From the NCBI RefSeq assembly GCF_021216655.1, contig NZ_CP080437.1:1240001-1304000 (forward strand): a stretch of DNA of 64,000 bases, in the 5' to 3' direction. Of this stretch, positions 48,115-57,366 are shown one piece after another (within the stretch, counting starts at the first letter, position 1; the number at the start of each line of letters is the position of its first letter). The position numbers and the translations under genes are program-made. The notes beneath the pieces were generated by a model. That model was not told the DNA's origin, ran no database searches, and saw only the letters and a program-made list of their open reading frames with translations. This DNA comes from Clavibacter michiganensis (GTDB lineage Bacteria; Actinomycetota; Actinomycetes; Actinomycetales; Microbacteriaceae).

Positions 48115-48818
48115 GCGAGCACCCCGCGGGTGAGGGCCTCGGACGGCGCGAGGACGCCCTCCTCCAGCCGGTGGTGCCGATCGGCGCGGGCCGCGACGGT
48201 CGGGTCGTGCGTGATCGTGACCAGCGCGGCGCCGGACGCGTGCGCGACCTCCGCGAGCAGCGTCATCACCGTGGCGCCTGTCTCGATGTCGAGGGCGCCC
48301 GTGGGCTCGTCCGCGAGGATCAGACGAGGTGAGCGCACGAGCGCCCGCGCAATCGCGACGCGCTGCTGCTCGCCGCCGGACATCGTCTCCGGCATCGAGT
48401 CGACGCGGTGACCGAGGCCGACCCGCTCGAGCATGTCCGCCGCGATCGAGGCCCGACGCCAGAACGAGCGGCCCGTCGAGTAGAGCAGCGGGGTCATCAC
48501 GTTCTCCCGCGCCGTGCGGCCCTGCAGCAGGTTGAACTGCTGGAAGATGAACCCGATGTCGCCCCCGCGGGCCCGGTCGCGCCGAGAACCCGAGACACGG
48601 GCCATCGGCACGTCGTCGAGGTAGACCTCACCGGTCGTCGGGGTGTCGAGCAGGCCCAGGATGTTCAGCAACGTCGACTTCCCGGACCCCGACCGGCCCA
48701 CGATCGAGACGTGGTCGCCCACGGACACGTCGAGGTCCACGCCGTGCAGGATCGTCAGAGGCTCGTCATCCGGACGCTCGACCGTGCGGGTCACCTGCTC
48801 GAGGCGGATGAGGCTCAT
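48111..48818 (-). CDS. MacB/LolD-like ABC transporter ATPase
   Basis: A 235-residue ATPase: Walker A GRSGSGKST, signature MSGGEQQR, Walker B LILADEPTGALD and the family's DEPTGALDIETG. It belongs to the MacB/LolD/FtsE group that powers mechanotransmission rather than transport through the membrane. The start overlaps the adaptor gene stop by four bases. Confidence 0.9.
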   Translation of the reverse strand: MSLIRLEQVTRTVERPDDEPLTILHGVDLDVSVGDHVSIVGRSGSGKSTLLNILGLLDTPTTGEVYLDDVPMARVSGSRRDRARGGDIGFIFQQFNLLQGRTARENVMTPLLYSTGRSFWRRASIAADMLERVGLGHRVDSMPETMSGGEQQRVAIARALVRSPRLILADEPTGALDIETGATVMTLLAEVAHASGAALVTITHDPTVAARADRHHRLEEGVLAPSEALTRGVLA

Positions 48819-49840
48819 CCGCCGTACCCGCCCTGCATCGTCATCGCCCCGTCCTCGGGGACGGGCGCCCCGGGCACGAACTCGAGCACCATGTCGCCCT
48901 CCGCGAGGCCCGAGGTGATCTGCACGACCTTGCCGTCGCTGATGCCGAGGCCGACCGAGCGCTCCTCCGGCTCGCCGCCGTCCGACGCGAGCCAGACGTT
49001 GCCCGTGTCGGCGAGGCCCTCGACCGCGGTGGTCGGGAGGGTCAGGACGTCGGGCGCCTCGCCCGCGGGGATCGTGATGTCGGCCGCGAGGCCCGGGAAG
49101 ACGCGTGTCCCGGCCGGGACGGCGCAGGAGACGGTCGCGCCGGTGGAGGCCGACTCGGTGCCGCCGGTGGATCCGGAGCCCGCCCCGCCGGCCGCGCCCG
49201 TGCCCTCCGTGGACGCCACGGCCTGCTGGCCGATGCGCAGGTCCGCGCACTCGAACGGCGCAGGGCCCGACGTGATGGCGACCGTCGCCGCCGTCGGCTG
49301 CGTGACGAGCCGGTACTGCTCCTCGGCGGTGAGCGGCGCGGTCGCGCGGAAGGTGGGCGGCGCGATCCGACCGACCGCGTCGCCCACGGAGACCTCCTGG
49401 CCGACGAGCACGCCGAGCTCCGCGAGCGATCCCGCGGCGGACGCGGTGACGGTCTCGGTGACGACCTTGGGCTTCGGCTGCGTGACCGTGCCGTCCGCCG
49501 CGACCACCGGATCCACCGGCGTCTCCTGGCGGATGACGAGGATCGGGTCGCCGGCCGCGAGCGTGGCGCCCTGCCCCGCGACGAGCTTCGAGACCTTCCC
49601 CTGCAGCGTCGCCTTCACGGCCACGTCGGGATCCGGCTGGATGCTGCCCTTCACGGTCACGTCGTTCACCACGGTCGCGATGGACGCCGGGACCTGCGAC
49701 TCGACGACGGAGCCGGTCGGCACCTGGGCCGTCTCCTCCGTCGTGGTCCCGAAGAACGCCATGCGCACGAGCGCGACCGCGATCGCCGCCAGCACGACCA
49801 GCCTCGTGATCGGGAGGATCCATCTCCGCCAGACGCCCAC
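48815..49840 (-). CDS. Membrane-fusion-type adaptor of the efflux cluster
   Basis: A 341-residue protein with an N-terminal signal anchor (ITRLVVLAAIAVALV), a lipoyl-like hairpin (DVAVKATLQGKVSKLVAGQGATLAAGDPI, shortened: VKATLQGKVSKLVAGQ), a Gly/Ser/Thr-rich low-complexity insert (about 215-240: GTGAAGGAGSGSTGGTESAS) and a beta-barrel C-terminus. In monoderm actinobacteria such adaptors act at the outer membrane leaflet. GTG with AGGAG upstream. First gene of the cluster; no regulator is adjacent. Confidence 0.82.
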   Translation of the reverse strand: MGVWRRWILPITRLVVLAAIAVALVRMAFFGTTTEETAQVPTGSVVESQVPASIATVVNDVTVKGSIQPDPDVAVKATLQGKVSKLVAGQGATLAAGDPILVIRQETPVDPVVAADGTVTQPKPKVVTETVTASAAGSLAELGVLVGQEVSVGDAVGRIAPPTFRATAPLTAEEQYRLVTQPTAATVAITSGPAPFECADLRIGQQAVASTEGTGAAGGAGSGSTGGTESASTGATVSCAVPAGTRVFPGLAADITIPAGEAPDVLTLPTTAVEGLADTGNVWLASDGGEPEERSVGLGISDGKVVQITSGLAEGDMVLEFVPGAPVPEDGAMTMQGGYGG

Positions 49841-49987
49841 GGCCGCTCCTTCCCCGGCGGTCCCCAGCGGCCCGTCCGGTCGCCTCCGACGCTAGGGGCG
49901 GCGCCGTGCGCGGCGCTTCGTCCACGCGGATGACATGCGCACCCCCGTCAGGGGGCCGCGCGGACGAGCGTCGTCGGCACGCGCGAC

Positions 49988-50016
49988 GGAGGGGCGGGGT
50001 CTCCCCCGCCCCCTCC
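49988..50016 (-). terminator. Terminator after rnj
   Basis: Arms GGAGGGGCGGGG and CCCCGCCCCCTCC (one bulge) with a TCTC loop, 37 bases past the rnj stop. Confidence 0.6.
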
Positions 50017-50052
50017 GGACGTGCTGCGCGCCGGCCCTCGCCGGCGGCCGGC

Positions 50053-51729
50053 CTAGGCCTCGATGACCACCGGGATGATCATCGGACGCCGGCGGTGCGA
50101 CGAGTTGACCCAGCGGCCGACCGTGCGGCGCACGACCTGCGCGTACGCGTGCGTGTCCCTGGTGCCGTTGGCCGCCGCCTCCGCGAGGGCCTTCACGACG
50201 AGCGGCTTGACGCTGTCGAAGACCTTCGAGTCCTCGGCGAAGCCCCGCGCCTCGATCTCCGGGCCGACCGTGGCCTTGCCGGTCTGCGGCTCGACCACGA
50301 CGAAGATCGTGACGAAGCCCTCCTCGGAGAGGATGCGGCGGTCCTTGAGGTCGGCGTCGGTGATCTCGCCCACGGTCGAGCCGTCCACGTAGACGTAGCC
50401 GACGTCGAGCTGCCCCGTGACGCGCACGTGCCCGTCCTTCATGTCGAGGACGGTGCCGTCCTCCGCGAGGAACGTGTTGCGCTCGGGCACGCCCGTCTGG
50501 ATCGCGAGCTGCTGGTTCGCGACGAGGTGCCGGTACTCGCCGTGCACCGGGAGCACGTTCCGCGGCTTGAGGATGTTGTAGCAGTAGAGCAGCTCGCCCG
50601 CGGCCGCGTGGCCCGAGACGTGGACCTTCGCGTTGGCCTTGTGCACGACGTTCGCGCCGAGCTTCGTGAGCCCGTTGATGATCCGGTAGACGGCGTTCTC
50701 GTTGCCCGGGATGAGGCTCGACGCGAGGATGACGGTGTCGTCCTGGCCGATCTCGATCTGGTGCTCCTGGTTGACCATGCGGCTGAGCACGGCCATCGGC
50801 TCGCCCTGCGACCCGGTGCTCATGTAGACGATCCCGTCGTCCGGCAGGTCGACGGCCTTCTTGGAGTCGATGAGGACCCCGTCCGGCACCTTGAGGTAGC
50901 CGAGCTCGGCGGCGATGGTCATGTTGCGGATCATCGAGCGGCCGATGAAGGCGACGCGGCGGCCGTTCGCGTGCGCGGCGTCGAGCACCTGCTGCACGCG
51001 GTGCACGTGGCTGGAGAAGCTCGCGACGATCACGCGGCGGGGCGCCTTCGAGATGACGGCGTCGAGCACCGGGCCGATGGAGCGCTCGGTGGGCGTGAAG
51101 CCGGGGACGTCCGCGTTGGTGGAGTCCGACATGAAGAGGTCGATGCCGGCCTCGCCGAGGCGCGCGAAGGCGCGGAGGTCGGTGATCCGGTCGTCGAGCG
51201 GCAGCTGGTCCATCTTGAAGTCGCCGGTGTGCAGCACGCTGCCCGCCTCGGTCGTGATGGCGACGGCCAGCGCGTCCGGGATGGAGTGGTTGACCGCCAC
51301 GAACTCGAGCTCGAACGGCCCCAGGCGCTCGCGGTCGCCCTCCTTCACCTGGAACGTGTACGGCGTGATCCGGTGCTCCTTGAGCTTCGCCTCGATGAGG
51401 GCGAGCGTGAGGCCGGAGCCGATCAGCGGGATGTCCTGCTTGAGCTTGAGGAGGTACGGCACGGCGCCGATGTGGTCCTCGTGGCCGTGCGTGAGGACGA
51501 TGCCGACGACGTCGTCGAGGCGGTCCTTGATGGAGGAGAAGTCGGGGAGGATCAGGTCGACGCCCGGCTGGTGCTCCTCGGGGAAGAGGACGCCGCAGTC
51601 GACGACGAGGATCTTGCCGTCGATCTCGAACGTGGTCATGTTGCGCCCGATCTCGCCGAGGCCGCCGATGGGCGTGATGCGCAGGGTGCCGGGCTTGAGC
51701 GCGGGCGGGTCGTAGACGCCGTGGGGCAT
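50053..51729 (-). CDS. rnj: Ribonuclease J
   Basis: Metallo-beta-lactamase-fold RNase, 558 residues, with HGHEDH at 81-86, the downstream His/Asp ligands (HTGDFKMD) and the beta-CASP domain followed by a C-terminal dimerisation domain. It processes rRNA and mRNA and can act 5'-to-3' in this family. ATG 51729 has AGGAG; the in-frame upstream extension is Pro/Arg/His-rich and was rejected. It follows dapA after 58 bases, the order seen in mycobacteria. Confidence 0.94.
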   Translation of the reverse strand: MPHGVYDPPALKPGTLRITPIGGLGEIGRNMTTFEIDGKILVVDCGVLFPEEHQPGVDLILPDFSSIKDRLDDVVGIVLTHGHEDHIGAVPYLLKLKQDIPLIGSGLTLALIEAKLKEHRITPYTFQVKEGDRERLGPFELEFVAVNHSIPDALAVAITTEAGSVLHTGDFKMDQLPLDDRITDLRAFARLGEAGIDLFMSDSTNADVPGFTPTERSIGPVLDAVISKAPRRVIVASFSSHVHRVQQVLDAAHANGRRVAFIGRSMIRNMTIAAELGYLKVPDGVLIDSKKAVDLPDDGIVYMSTGSQGEPMAVLSRMVNQEHQIEIGQDDTVILASSLIPGNENAVYRIINGLTKLGANVVHKANAKVHVSGHAAAGELLYCYNILKPRNVLPVHGEYRHLVANQQLAIQTGVPERNTFLAEDGTVLDMKDGHVRVTGQLDVGYVYVDGSTVGEITDADLKDRRILSEEGFVTIFVVVEPQTGKATVGPEIEARGFAEDSKVFDSVKPLVVKALAEAAANGTRDTHAYAQVVRRTVGRWVNSSHRRRPMIIPVVIEA

Positions 51730-51787
51730 GGGACTCCTCTGATGACGGTGCGGCCGATGCGGCCGGCGGGGATGCTCGGGGCGCGCG

Positions 51788-52762
51788 TCAGCGCGTGGTG
51801 CCGGCGACCTGGGGCAGCGCTCCACCCGCCGCGGCGTTGCGGTCCGGTCGGAAGTTGCGGAAGTCGACGCCGGGGACGTCGCGGACGAGGTCGATCTCGT
51901 CCTCGATCTGCGCGGCCTCCCACTCCTCCGGCCCCACGAGGGGCAGGCGGACGCGGGGGCTGCCGATGCGGCCGAGGCCGTGGAGGATGTACTTGGCCGC
52001 GACCGTGCCGGGCACGTGGGTCATGACCGCGCGGACGAGCGGCTCGAGCTGCTGGTGCGCGTGCGTCGCGGCGCCGAGGTCGCCCGCGTTCACGGCGTCG
52101 ACCATGGTGCGGTACGGAGTCGCGGTGATGTTCGCGGTGACGCCGATGAGTCCGGTCCCGCCGATCGCGAGGGTCGGCAGCGCGTTCGCGTCGTCGCCCG
52201 CGAAGTACATGAGGCCGGTCTGGTTGAGCACGCGGCTGGCCTGCGCGAGGTCGCCCTTGGCGTCCTTGATGGCGAGGATGTTCGGGTGCTTCGCGGCGCG
52301 GAGGATCGTCTCGTACTGGATCGGGATGCCCGTGCGGCCGGGGATGTCGTAGAGGATGACCGGGAGGTCGGTCGCGTCCGCGATCATGCGGAAGTGCGTG
52401 AGCACGCCGGCCTGCGTGGGCTTGTTGTAGTACGGCGTGACGATCATGTTGCCGTCCGCGCCGGCCTTCTCGCTCTGGCGCGCGAGCTGCATGGCGTGCG
52501 CGGTCTCGTTGGATCCGCCGCCCGTGATGATCTTCGCCCGGCCCGCGCTCACGGACCGGCCGACCTCGACGAGCCTGATCTTCTCCGGGTCGGTCAGCGT
52601 GCTGGTCTCGCCCGTCGTGCCCGTGACGACGATGCCGTCCGCGCCCGCGACGATGACGTCGTCCATGTGCTTCTCGACGCCCGCCCAGTCGACCTCGCCA
52701 TCGGCGGTGAACGGGGTGACGAGCGCCACCAGGACCTGGCCGAACGGGTTCTCTGTGGACAC
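51788..52762 (-). CDS. dapA: 4-hydroxy-tetrahydrodipicolinate synthase
   Basis: First committed enzyme of lysine/diaminopimelate synthesis. Schiff-base Lys166 lies in AIKDAKGD and the triad Tyr in VILYDIPGRTG. Length is 324 residues from GTG 52762, chosen because TACGAT sits seven bases before it; two in-frame upstream starts (GTG 52768, ATG 52771) overlap that hexamer. With dapB and dapF in the same window, much of the pathway is regionally grouped. Confidence 0.93.
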   Translation of the reverse strand: MSTENPFGQVLVALVTPFTADGEVDWAGVEKHMDDVIVAGADGIVVTGTTGETSTLTDPEKIRLVEVGRSVSAGRAKIITGGGSNETAHAMQLARQSEKAGADGNMIVTPYYNKPTQAGVLTHFRMIADATDLPVILYDIPGRTGIPIQYETILRAAKHPNILAIKDAKGDLAQASRVLNQTGLMYFAGDDANALPTLAIGGTGLIGVTANITATPYRTMVDAVNAGDLGAATHAHQQLEPLVRAVMTHVPGTVAAKYILHGLGRIGSPRVRLPLVGPEEWEAAQIEDEIDLVRDVPGVDFRNFRPDRNAAAGGALPQVAGTTR

Positions 52763-52769
52763 GGGCACC

Positions 52770-52775
52770 ATCGTA
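52770..52775 (-). promoter_or_regulatory. -10 element of dapA (leaderless)
   Basis: TACGAT seven bases before the chosen GTG; no ribosome-binding site. Confidence 0.5.
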
Positions 52776-52901
52776 ACGGGCGGGCCGCGGCCGGGCGGGG
52801 CGAACCTCCGCCCCGGCGCCCCGGACGGGGGGATGCGCGCGGGCCGGATCGGGAGCACCCTTCGCTCGGGACGACGATGTCCCGGAGACGCTGGTGCCAC
52901 C

Positions 52902-54155
52902 ATGATCATCCCGGCACGGAGACGGCCTTCGCCGCTCCTGGCCCTCACCCTGGCGCTCGTCGTCGGGGTCTCCCTCGCCGGCGCCGCGCCGGCCCAGGCG
53001 GCGCAATCCGGAGCGTCGCTCCCCCTCGCCTCGGTCGCCGCGCCCTCCCTGCCCGCCCCCGAGGTCTTCGTGGGCGGCGAGGTGACGGACGTCCCCGAGA
53101 TCGAGGTCATCCTGTCCCTCGACGTCGGCACGCTCGACGTGCGATCGCCCCGCTTCGAGTACCTGCTCGACGGCGCGGGATCCTGGCGGACGGCATACAG
53201 CGGGCCGCTCGACCACGCCTACATCCGGATCGCTGCCCCCGCCGGGCCGCACACCATCTCCTTCCGGGCCGCGGGCGCGCTCGACGGCGTCCCCGTCATC
53301 GGCGCCGCCTCGGTACCCGTCGCCGTGCTCTCGCTCGGCTACCCCACGCGGTACGACCCGGTCATCACGGTCGACGGACCCCGGATCACCCTCGCCTGGG
53401 ACGTCCGCGGGTACCTCGCGGGCTGGCCGGAGGAGCGGTCGGTCGTGTACGCGTTCGGCGACGACCCGTACACCTTCGCCGACGCCGTGGGATCGACCAC
53501 CCTCGAGGTCGGCTACGACCGCACCGTCCGACTCGTGTTCTGGCACGGGCCCAACGTCGACGTGGCCCGGTACGTGTACCTGGAGCTCGCCACCGGCAGC
53601 CCTCCCGGCACGCCGTCGTTCGCCTCCGCGCCGACCCCGACCGTGGTCGGCCGCGCGGTCCCGGGGAGCACCCTGTCGGTCCGGACGGGGACCTGGCGGC
53701 CCGGCCCCGTCACGCTCGCCTATCAGTGGTACCGCGACGGCCAGCGGATCTCCGACGCGTCGGGGCCGACCTACGAGGTCGACGCGCGCTTCGACGGCGG
53801 CAAGCGGATCACCGTCGGCGTCCGGGGCAGCGCACCGGGCCGTGCGTCGGTCGAGCGCGTCTCGGCTCCGACCCCGCGTGTCACGATGCCCGTCATCTCC
53901 CCAGGCGTGCCGGCGATCGGCGGGCTCCCGCTCGTCGGACGGCAGCTCACCGTCAGGACCGGGTTCTGGCGTCCGGCGCCCATCACGCTGACCTACCGGT
54001 GGCTGCGCGACGGGGTGGTCATCCCGGGCGCCGAGGAGCCCGCGTACACGCCGGTCGCCGCCGACCGCGGGCGGCTCCTCGAGGTGAGCGTGACGGGAGA
54101 GCGGTACCCCTACCCCACCGTCTCGCGGACCAGCGTCGCGGTGCGCGTCGGGTGA
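52902..54155 (+). CDS. Secreted protein with tandem Ig-like repeats
   Basis: A 417-residue exported protein. The N-terminal signal peptide is cut near residue 33 (AQA-AQ). Residues 40-230 hold a beta-rich domain with no recognised family. Residues 240-417 contain two Ig-like repeats, each about 85 residues, with the repeated cores LSVRTGTWRPGPVTLAYQWYRDG and LTVRTGFWRPAPITLTYRWLRDG (each given in parts: TGTWRPGPVTLAYQWYRDG; TGFWRPAPITLTYRWLRDG). Repeats of this kind occur on actinobacterial surface and secreted proteins. Ligand unknown. The ribosome-binding site is weak (GGAGA about 13 bases upstream). Confidence 0.72.
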   Translation: MIIPARRRPSPLLALTLALVVGVSLAGAAPAQAAQSGASLPLASVAAPSLPAPEVFVGGEVTDVPEIEVILSLDVGTLDVRSPRFEYLLDGAGSWRTAYSGPLDHAYIRIAAPAGPHTISFRAAGALDGVPVIGAASVPVAVLSLGYPTRYDPVITVDGPRITLAWDVRGYLAGWPEERSVVYAFGDDPYTFADAVGSTTLEVGYDRTVRLVFWHGPNVDVARYVYLELATGSPPGTPSFASAPTPTVVGRAVPGSTLSVRTGTWRPGPVTLAYQWYRDGQRISDASGPTYEVDARFDGGKRITVGVRGSAPGRASVERVSAPTPRVTMPVISPGVPAIGGLPLVGRQLTVRTGFWRPAPITLTYRWLRDGVVIPGAEEPAYTPVAADRGRLLEVSVTGERYPYPTVSRTSVAVRVG

Positions 54156-54184
54156 GGCGGAGGACGGCGGCGTCGCCTCGCGGA

Positions 54185-54967
54185 CTACGGGGCGACGCGG
54201 CCGTTCTTCTGGAACGCGGCGTGCGTCAGTGGCATGAGCCGCTCGAACTCGGTCTCCATCTTCTCGGCGCACATCTCGATCTCCCGCTGCGGGAAGCTCG
54301 GGAACGTCGAGTCCTCGTGCTTGGTGCGCAGCGACAGGAAGTTCATCAGCGCACGCGCGTTGAGCGTGACGTACATCGACGAGTAGATGTTCAGCGGGAG
54401 CACGATGCGGGCGACCTCGCGCGCCACGCCCTGCGCGAGCATCCGCTGGTAGGAGGCGTATGCCTCGGCGGAGGTGCGGCGGGTCTCCTCCTGCACGAGC
54501 GCCGTCTGCTCGGGGATGCCCGCGTGGAACTCGTAGGCACCGGGCTTGCCGACCTGCACGAGGTTGCGCTCGGGGCCGGGCACGTAGAACACGGCGTCGA
54601 GCTCCTTGTAGCGGCCCGACTCCTCGTTGTAGGAGGCCATGCGGTGCCGCATGAACTCGCGGAACACGAAGATCGGCGCCTGCACGTAGAAGGTCATCGA
54701 GTTGTGCTCGAAGGGCGATCCGTGGCGGTCGCGCATGAGGTAGTTGATGAGGCCGCGGTCGCGCTTGACGCGCTTCTCCTCGGCCTCGGTGTCGACGTCG
54801 CCCTCGAGGGCGCGGTCCTGGCCGTCGGGCTCGTCGAGCGCGCGCTCGAGGGTCTTCTCGCCTGCGGTGGAGACGCGGGCGGCGAAGATCACGTCGGAGT
54901 CGTGGGCGCTGGAGCGGACGAGCTCCACGGTCATGTCGGATCGGAAGGCGATGTCGTCGTGGGGCAC
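54185..54967 (-). CDS. thyX: Flavin-dependent thymidylate synthase
   Basis: FAD-dependent dTMP synthesis, an alternative to ThyA. The ThyX motif RHRMASYNEESGR lies at residues 107-119. Length is 260 residues from GTG 54967. I chose that start because TACAGT lies seven bases before it and a further upstream extension is antisense-like; an internal ATG (DMTVELV) is the next alternative. thyX-dapA-rnj order matches mycobacteria, here with the Ig-like gene inserted. Confidence 0.93.
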   Translation of the reverse strand: MPHDDIAFRSDMTVELVRSSAHDSDVIFAARVSTAGEKTLERALDEPDGQDRALEGDVDTEAEEKRVKRDRGLINYLMRDRHGSPFEHNSMTFYVQAPIFVFREFMRHRMASYNEESGRYKELDAVFYVPGPERNLVQVGKPGAYEFHAGIPEQTALVQEETRRTSAEAYASYQRMLAQGVAREVARIVLPLNIYSSMYVTLNARALMNFLSLRTKHEDSTFPSFPQREIEMCAEKMETEFERLMPLTHAAFQKNGRVAP

Positions 54968-54974
54968 GACCGTC

Positions 54975-54980
54975 ACTGTA
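54975..54980 (-). promoter_or_regulatory. -10 element of thyX (leaderless)
   Basis: TACAGT seven bases before the thyX GTG; no ribosome-binding site. Confidence 0.5.
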
Positions 54981-55083
54981 CGCGACGGTCCGCGCCCGCT
55001 CGCGCCCGGCCTGCGCGCAGCCCCTCCCGGCTGCCGTGCGGGGCCGCGTCCTAGGCTGATGGGCACCGACGAAGGGCTCGACC

Positions 55084-56004
55084 ATGTCCGACAGCACCGC
55101 ATCCCCCGCCCCGCTCACCGTCCTCATCTCCGGCGCCGGGGGCACGATCGGCACCGAGCTGCAGGCCCAGCTGCACGCCGCCGGGCATCGCGTGCGGACG
55201 CTCGTCCGTCACGCGCCGTCCTCGCCCGACGAGCGCGAGTGGCAGCCGGCCGAGGGGCGGCTGGATCCCGCGGCGCTCGACGGCGTGGACGCCGTGGTCA
55301 ACCTCTCGGGCGCCTCCATCAGCCGCCTGCCGTGGACGAAGCCGTACCAGGAGGAGATCCGCGCGTCGCGCGTCTCCGCGACGCGGACGATCGTCGGCGC
55401 GATCGCGTCGGCGGCGAACCCGCCCCGGGTGCTGCTCAACGGATCCGCCGTGGGCTTCTACGGCGACCGTCCCGCCGAGCGCCTCACCGAGGACTCGCCG
55501 CGCGGCGCGGGCTTCCTCGCCGAGGTCGTGGAGGCGTGGGAGGCCGAGGCGTCGCAGGCGCCGGCCGACGTCCGCGTCGCCACCCTGCGCACCGGCCTGG
55601 TGCTGGCCCAGGCGGGCGCACTCGCGCCGCTCCGCCTCCTCACCAACCTCGGGCTCGCCGGGAGGCTGGGCACCGGTGGGCAGGTCTGGCCGTGGATCTC
55701 CCTCCGCGACGAGGCCGCCGCGATCGTGCACCTGCTGACGTCCTCGGTCTCCGGCCCCGTGAACCTCACCGGCCCCGAGCCCGTCATGGCCGACCGGCTG
55801 ATGCGCCACCTCGCGAAGCGCATGCACCGGCCCTACCTGGTGCCGGCGCCCGAGTTCCTCATCCGGCTCGCGCTGCAGGAGGCCGGACAGGAGCTGCTGC
55901 TCTCCAGCCAGCCCGCGCGGCCCGAGAAGCTGCTCGCCGACGGGTTCGCCTTCCGCGACCCCACGGTCGAACTCGCCATCGACCGGCTGCTCGCGAAGAG
56001 CTGA
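55084..56004 (+). CDS. SDR-family epimerase-like protein (TIGR01777 type)
   Basis: A 306-residue NAD(P)-binding protein with the atypical SDR fold: GAGGTIGTEL dinucleotide loop, VVNLSGASI and the LNGSAVGFYGDR strand with the active Tyr. A GAAGG site precedes the ATG and a TAGGCT -10 lies at 55052-55057 with a short normal leader. Members of this group are linked to cell-division or stress functions only by homology; no substrate is known. Confidence 0.85.
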   Translation: MSDSTASPAPLTVLISGAGGTIGTELQAQLHAAGHRVRTLVRHAPSSPDEREWQPAEGRLDPAALDGVDAVVNLSGASISRLPWTKPYQEEIRASRVSATRTIVGAIASAANPPRVLLNGSAVGFYGDRPAERLTEDSPRGAGFLAEVVEAWEAEASQAPADVRVATLRTGLVLAQAGALAPLRLLTNLGLAGRLGTGGQVWPWISLRDEAAAIVHLLTSSVSGPVNLTGPEPVMADRLMRHLAKRMHRPYLVPAPEFLIRLALQEAGQELLLSSQPARPEKLLADGFAFRDPTVELAIDRLLAKS

Positions 56005-56024
56005 GGCGCGAGCGCGAGGCCGGC

Positions 56025-56474
56025 TCAGACGGCGGAGTCGGATCCGTGCAGCGCGATCGCGCGGCGGATCGCACCGCGGGCCCGGCGCCGGTCCCCGCTC
56101 GCGTCGTAGGCGAGGCCGAGCCGGAACCACGCGCGCCAGCTGGCCGGATCCTGCTCGACCTCGGCCTGGTAGGCGGGGAACGCGGCGTCGGCCGCGTCGC
56201 GGAGCGGACGACCGCTGGCGCGGGTGGGCAGGTCGGCGACGGGCAGGCCGCCCTCCCCGTCGAGGATCCGCACCAGGCGCGCGCTGCGCACGCCGAACGA
56301 CAGCTCGCGCACGAGCGCCCACACGCCGAGCAGGGGTAGGACCAGGAGCGCGACGCCGAACACGACGCCGACCGGCTCGCCCGAGATCAGGAGCAGGATC
56401 GCTATCTGACCGGCCAGCGCCAGGTACAGCACCATGAGCACCGCCATGACTGCGACGCCGATGCGCGTCCCCAT
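56025..56474 (-). CDS. Small membrane protein with TPR-like C-terminus
   Basis: A 149-residue protein with two N-terminal membrane helices (about 8-28 and 38-58) and a soluble C-terminal part with a TPR-like helix pair (AYQAEVEQDPASWRAWFRLGLAYDASGD, shortened: DPASWRAWFRLGLAYDASGD). Its ATG overlaps the dapB stop by one base. The same membrane gene follows dapB in mycobacteria (Rv2772c). Function unknown. Confidence 0.75.
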   Translation of the reverse strand: MGTRIGVAVMAVLMVLYLALAGQIAILLLISGEPVGVVFGVALLVLPLLGVWALVRELSFGVRSARLVRILDGEGGLPVADLPTRASGRPLRDAADAAFPAYQAEVEQDPASWRAWFRLGLAYDASGDRRRARGAIRRAIALHGSDSAV

Positions 56475-57307
56475 CAGGCGCTCGTGACGGTGGCGGCCTG
56501 GCCGCTCGGCCCGCCGTCGTCCACAGGACCCGACGGCGCGTCGCCCGCCGCCGCCTGCGCGGCGCGCTCGCGCGAGCCGTCGAGGTCGATGAGGCGGTCG
56601 AGCCCGACCACCACGCCCCGCGCGGTGCGGGTCGCGCGGAGGGCGAGCAGGATGCCGGCCTCGTAGGCGCTCGGCGCGAGCGTGTCGTGGCTGATGGTGA
56701 GCACCTCGCCGTTGCCGCCGAACACGACGTCCTGCTTGGCGACGACGCCCTGCATCCGCAGGCTGTGCACGGGGATGCTCGCGACCTGCTGGCCGCGCGC
56801 CCGCTGATCGGTGTGCGGCGCCTGCACGGGCCCGCGCGCGCCGCGTGCCTGCGACATGAGCTCGGCCGTCCGGACGGCCGTGCCCGACGGCGAGTCGATC
56901 TTGGACGCGCCGTGCGCCTCGACGATCTCGATGGAGTCGTAGAAGCGAGCCGCCATCTGCGCGAACGAGGTCGCGAGCACGCTGCCGACGGAGAAGTTGG
57001 GGATGATGACGACGCCCACGGCGAGGTTGCCGGTGATCCGCCGCTCGAGCTCGGTGATGCGCTCGCCGGTCCAGCCGCTCGTGCCCACGAGGACGTTCAT
57101 GCCGTGCGCGACCGCGTACTCGACGACGCCCTGGCTGACCGCCGGGAGCGTCACGTCGACCGCGATGTCGGCGCCGAGCATGTCCGACAGCTCGTCCTTC
57201 GAGTCGAGGCTGGCGACGAGCTCGAACTCGGTGCTCGCCTCGACGATCTGCGAGATCAGCTGGCCCATGCGTCCCGTTGCGCCGACGACGGCGACCGTGG
57301 TTGTCAT
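56474..57307 (-). CDS. dapB: 4-hydroxy-tetrahydrodipicolinate reductase
   Basis: NAD(P)H reductase of the lysine/DAP pathway, 277 residues. GATGRMG at residues 9-15 binds the cofactor and EAHGASKIDSPSGTA holds the substrate-binding Lys and the SGT anchor. The Ala/Gly-rich C-terminal 35 residues are an extension beyond the usual end. TACGCT six bases before the ATG predicts a leaderless message. Confidence 0.96.
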   Translation of the reverse strand: MTTTVAVVGATGRMGQLISQIVEASTEFELVASLDSKDELSDMLGADIAVDVTLPAVSQGVVEYAVAHGMNVLVGTSGWTGERITELERRITGNLAVGVVIIPNFSVGSVLATSFAQMAARFYDSIEIVEAHGASKIDSPSGTAVRTAELMSQARGARGPVQAPHTDQRARGQQVASIPVHSLRMQGVVAKQDVVFGGNGEVLTISHDTLAPSAYEAGILLALRATRTARGVVVGLDRLIDLDGSRERAAQAAAGDAPSGPVDDGGPSGQAATVTSA

Positions 57308-57313
57308 CCGCCC

Positions 57314-57319
57314 AGCGTA
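57314..57319 (-). promoter_or_regulatory. -10 element of dapB (leaderless)
   Basis: TACGCT six bases before the dapB ATG; no ribosome-binding site. Confidence 0.5.
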
Positions 57320-57366
57320 CCGGCGCGCTCCCCCGTCGACGCTGGGCGGCCGACGTGCCGCTGCGG

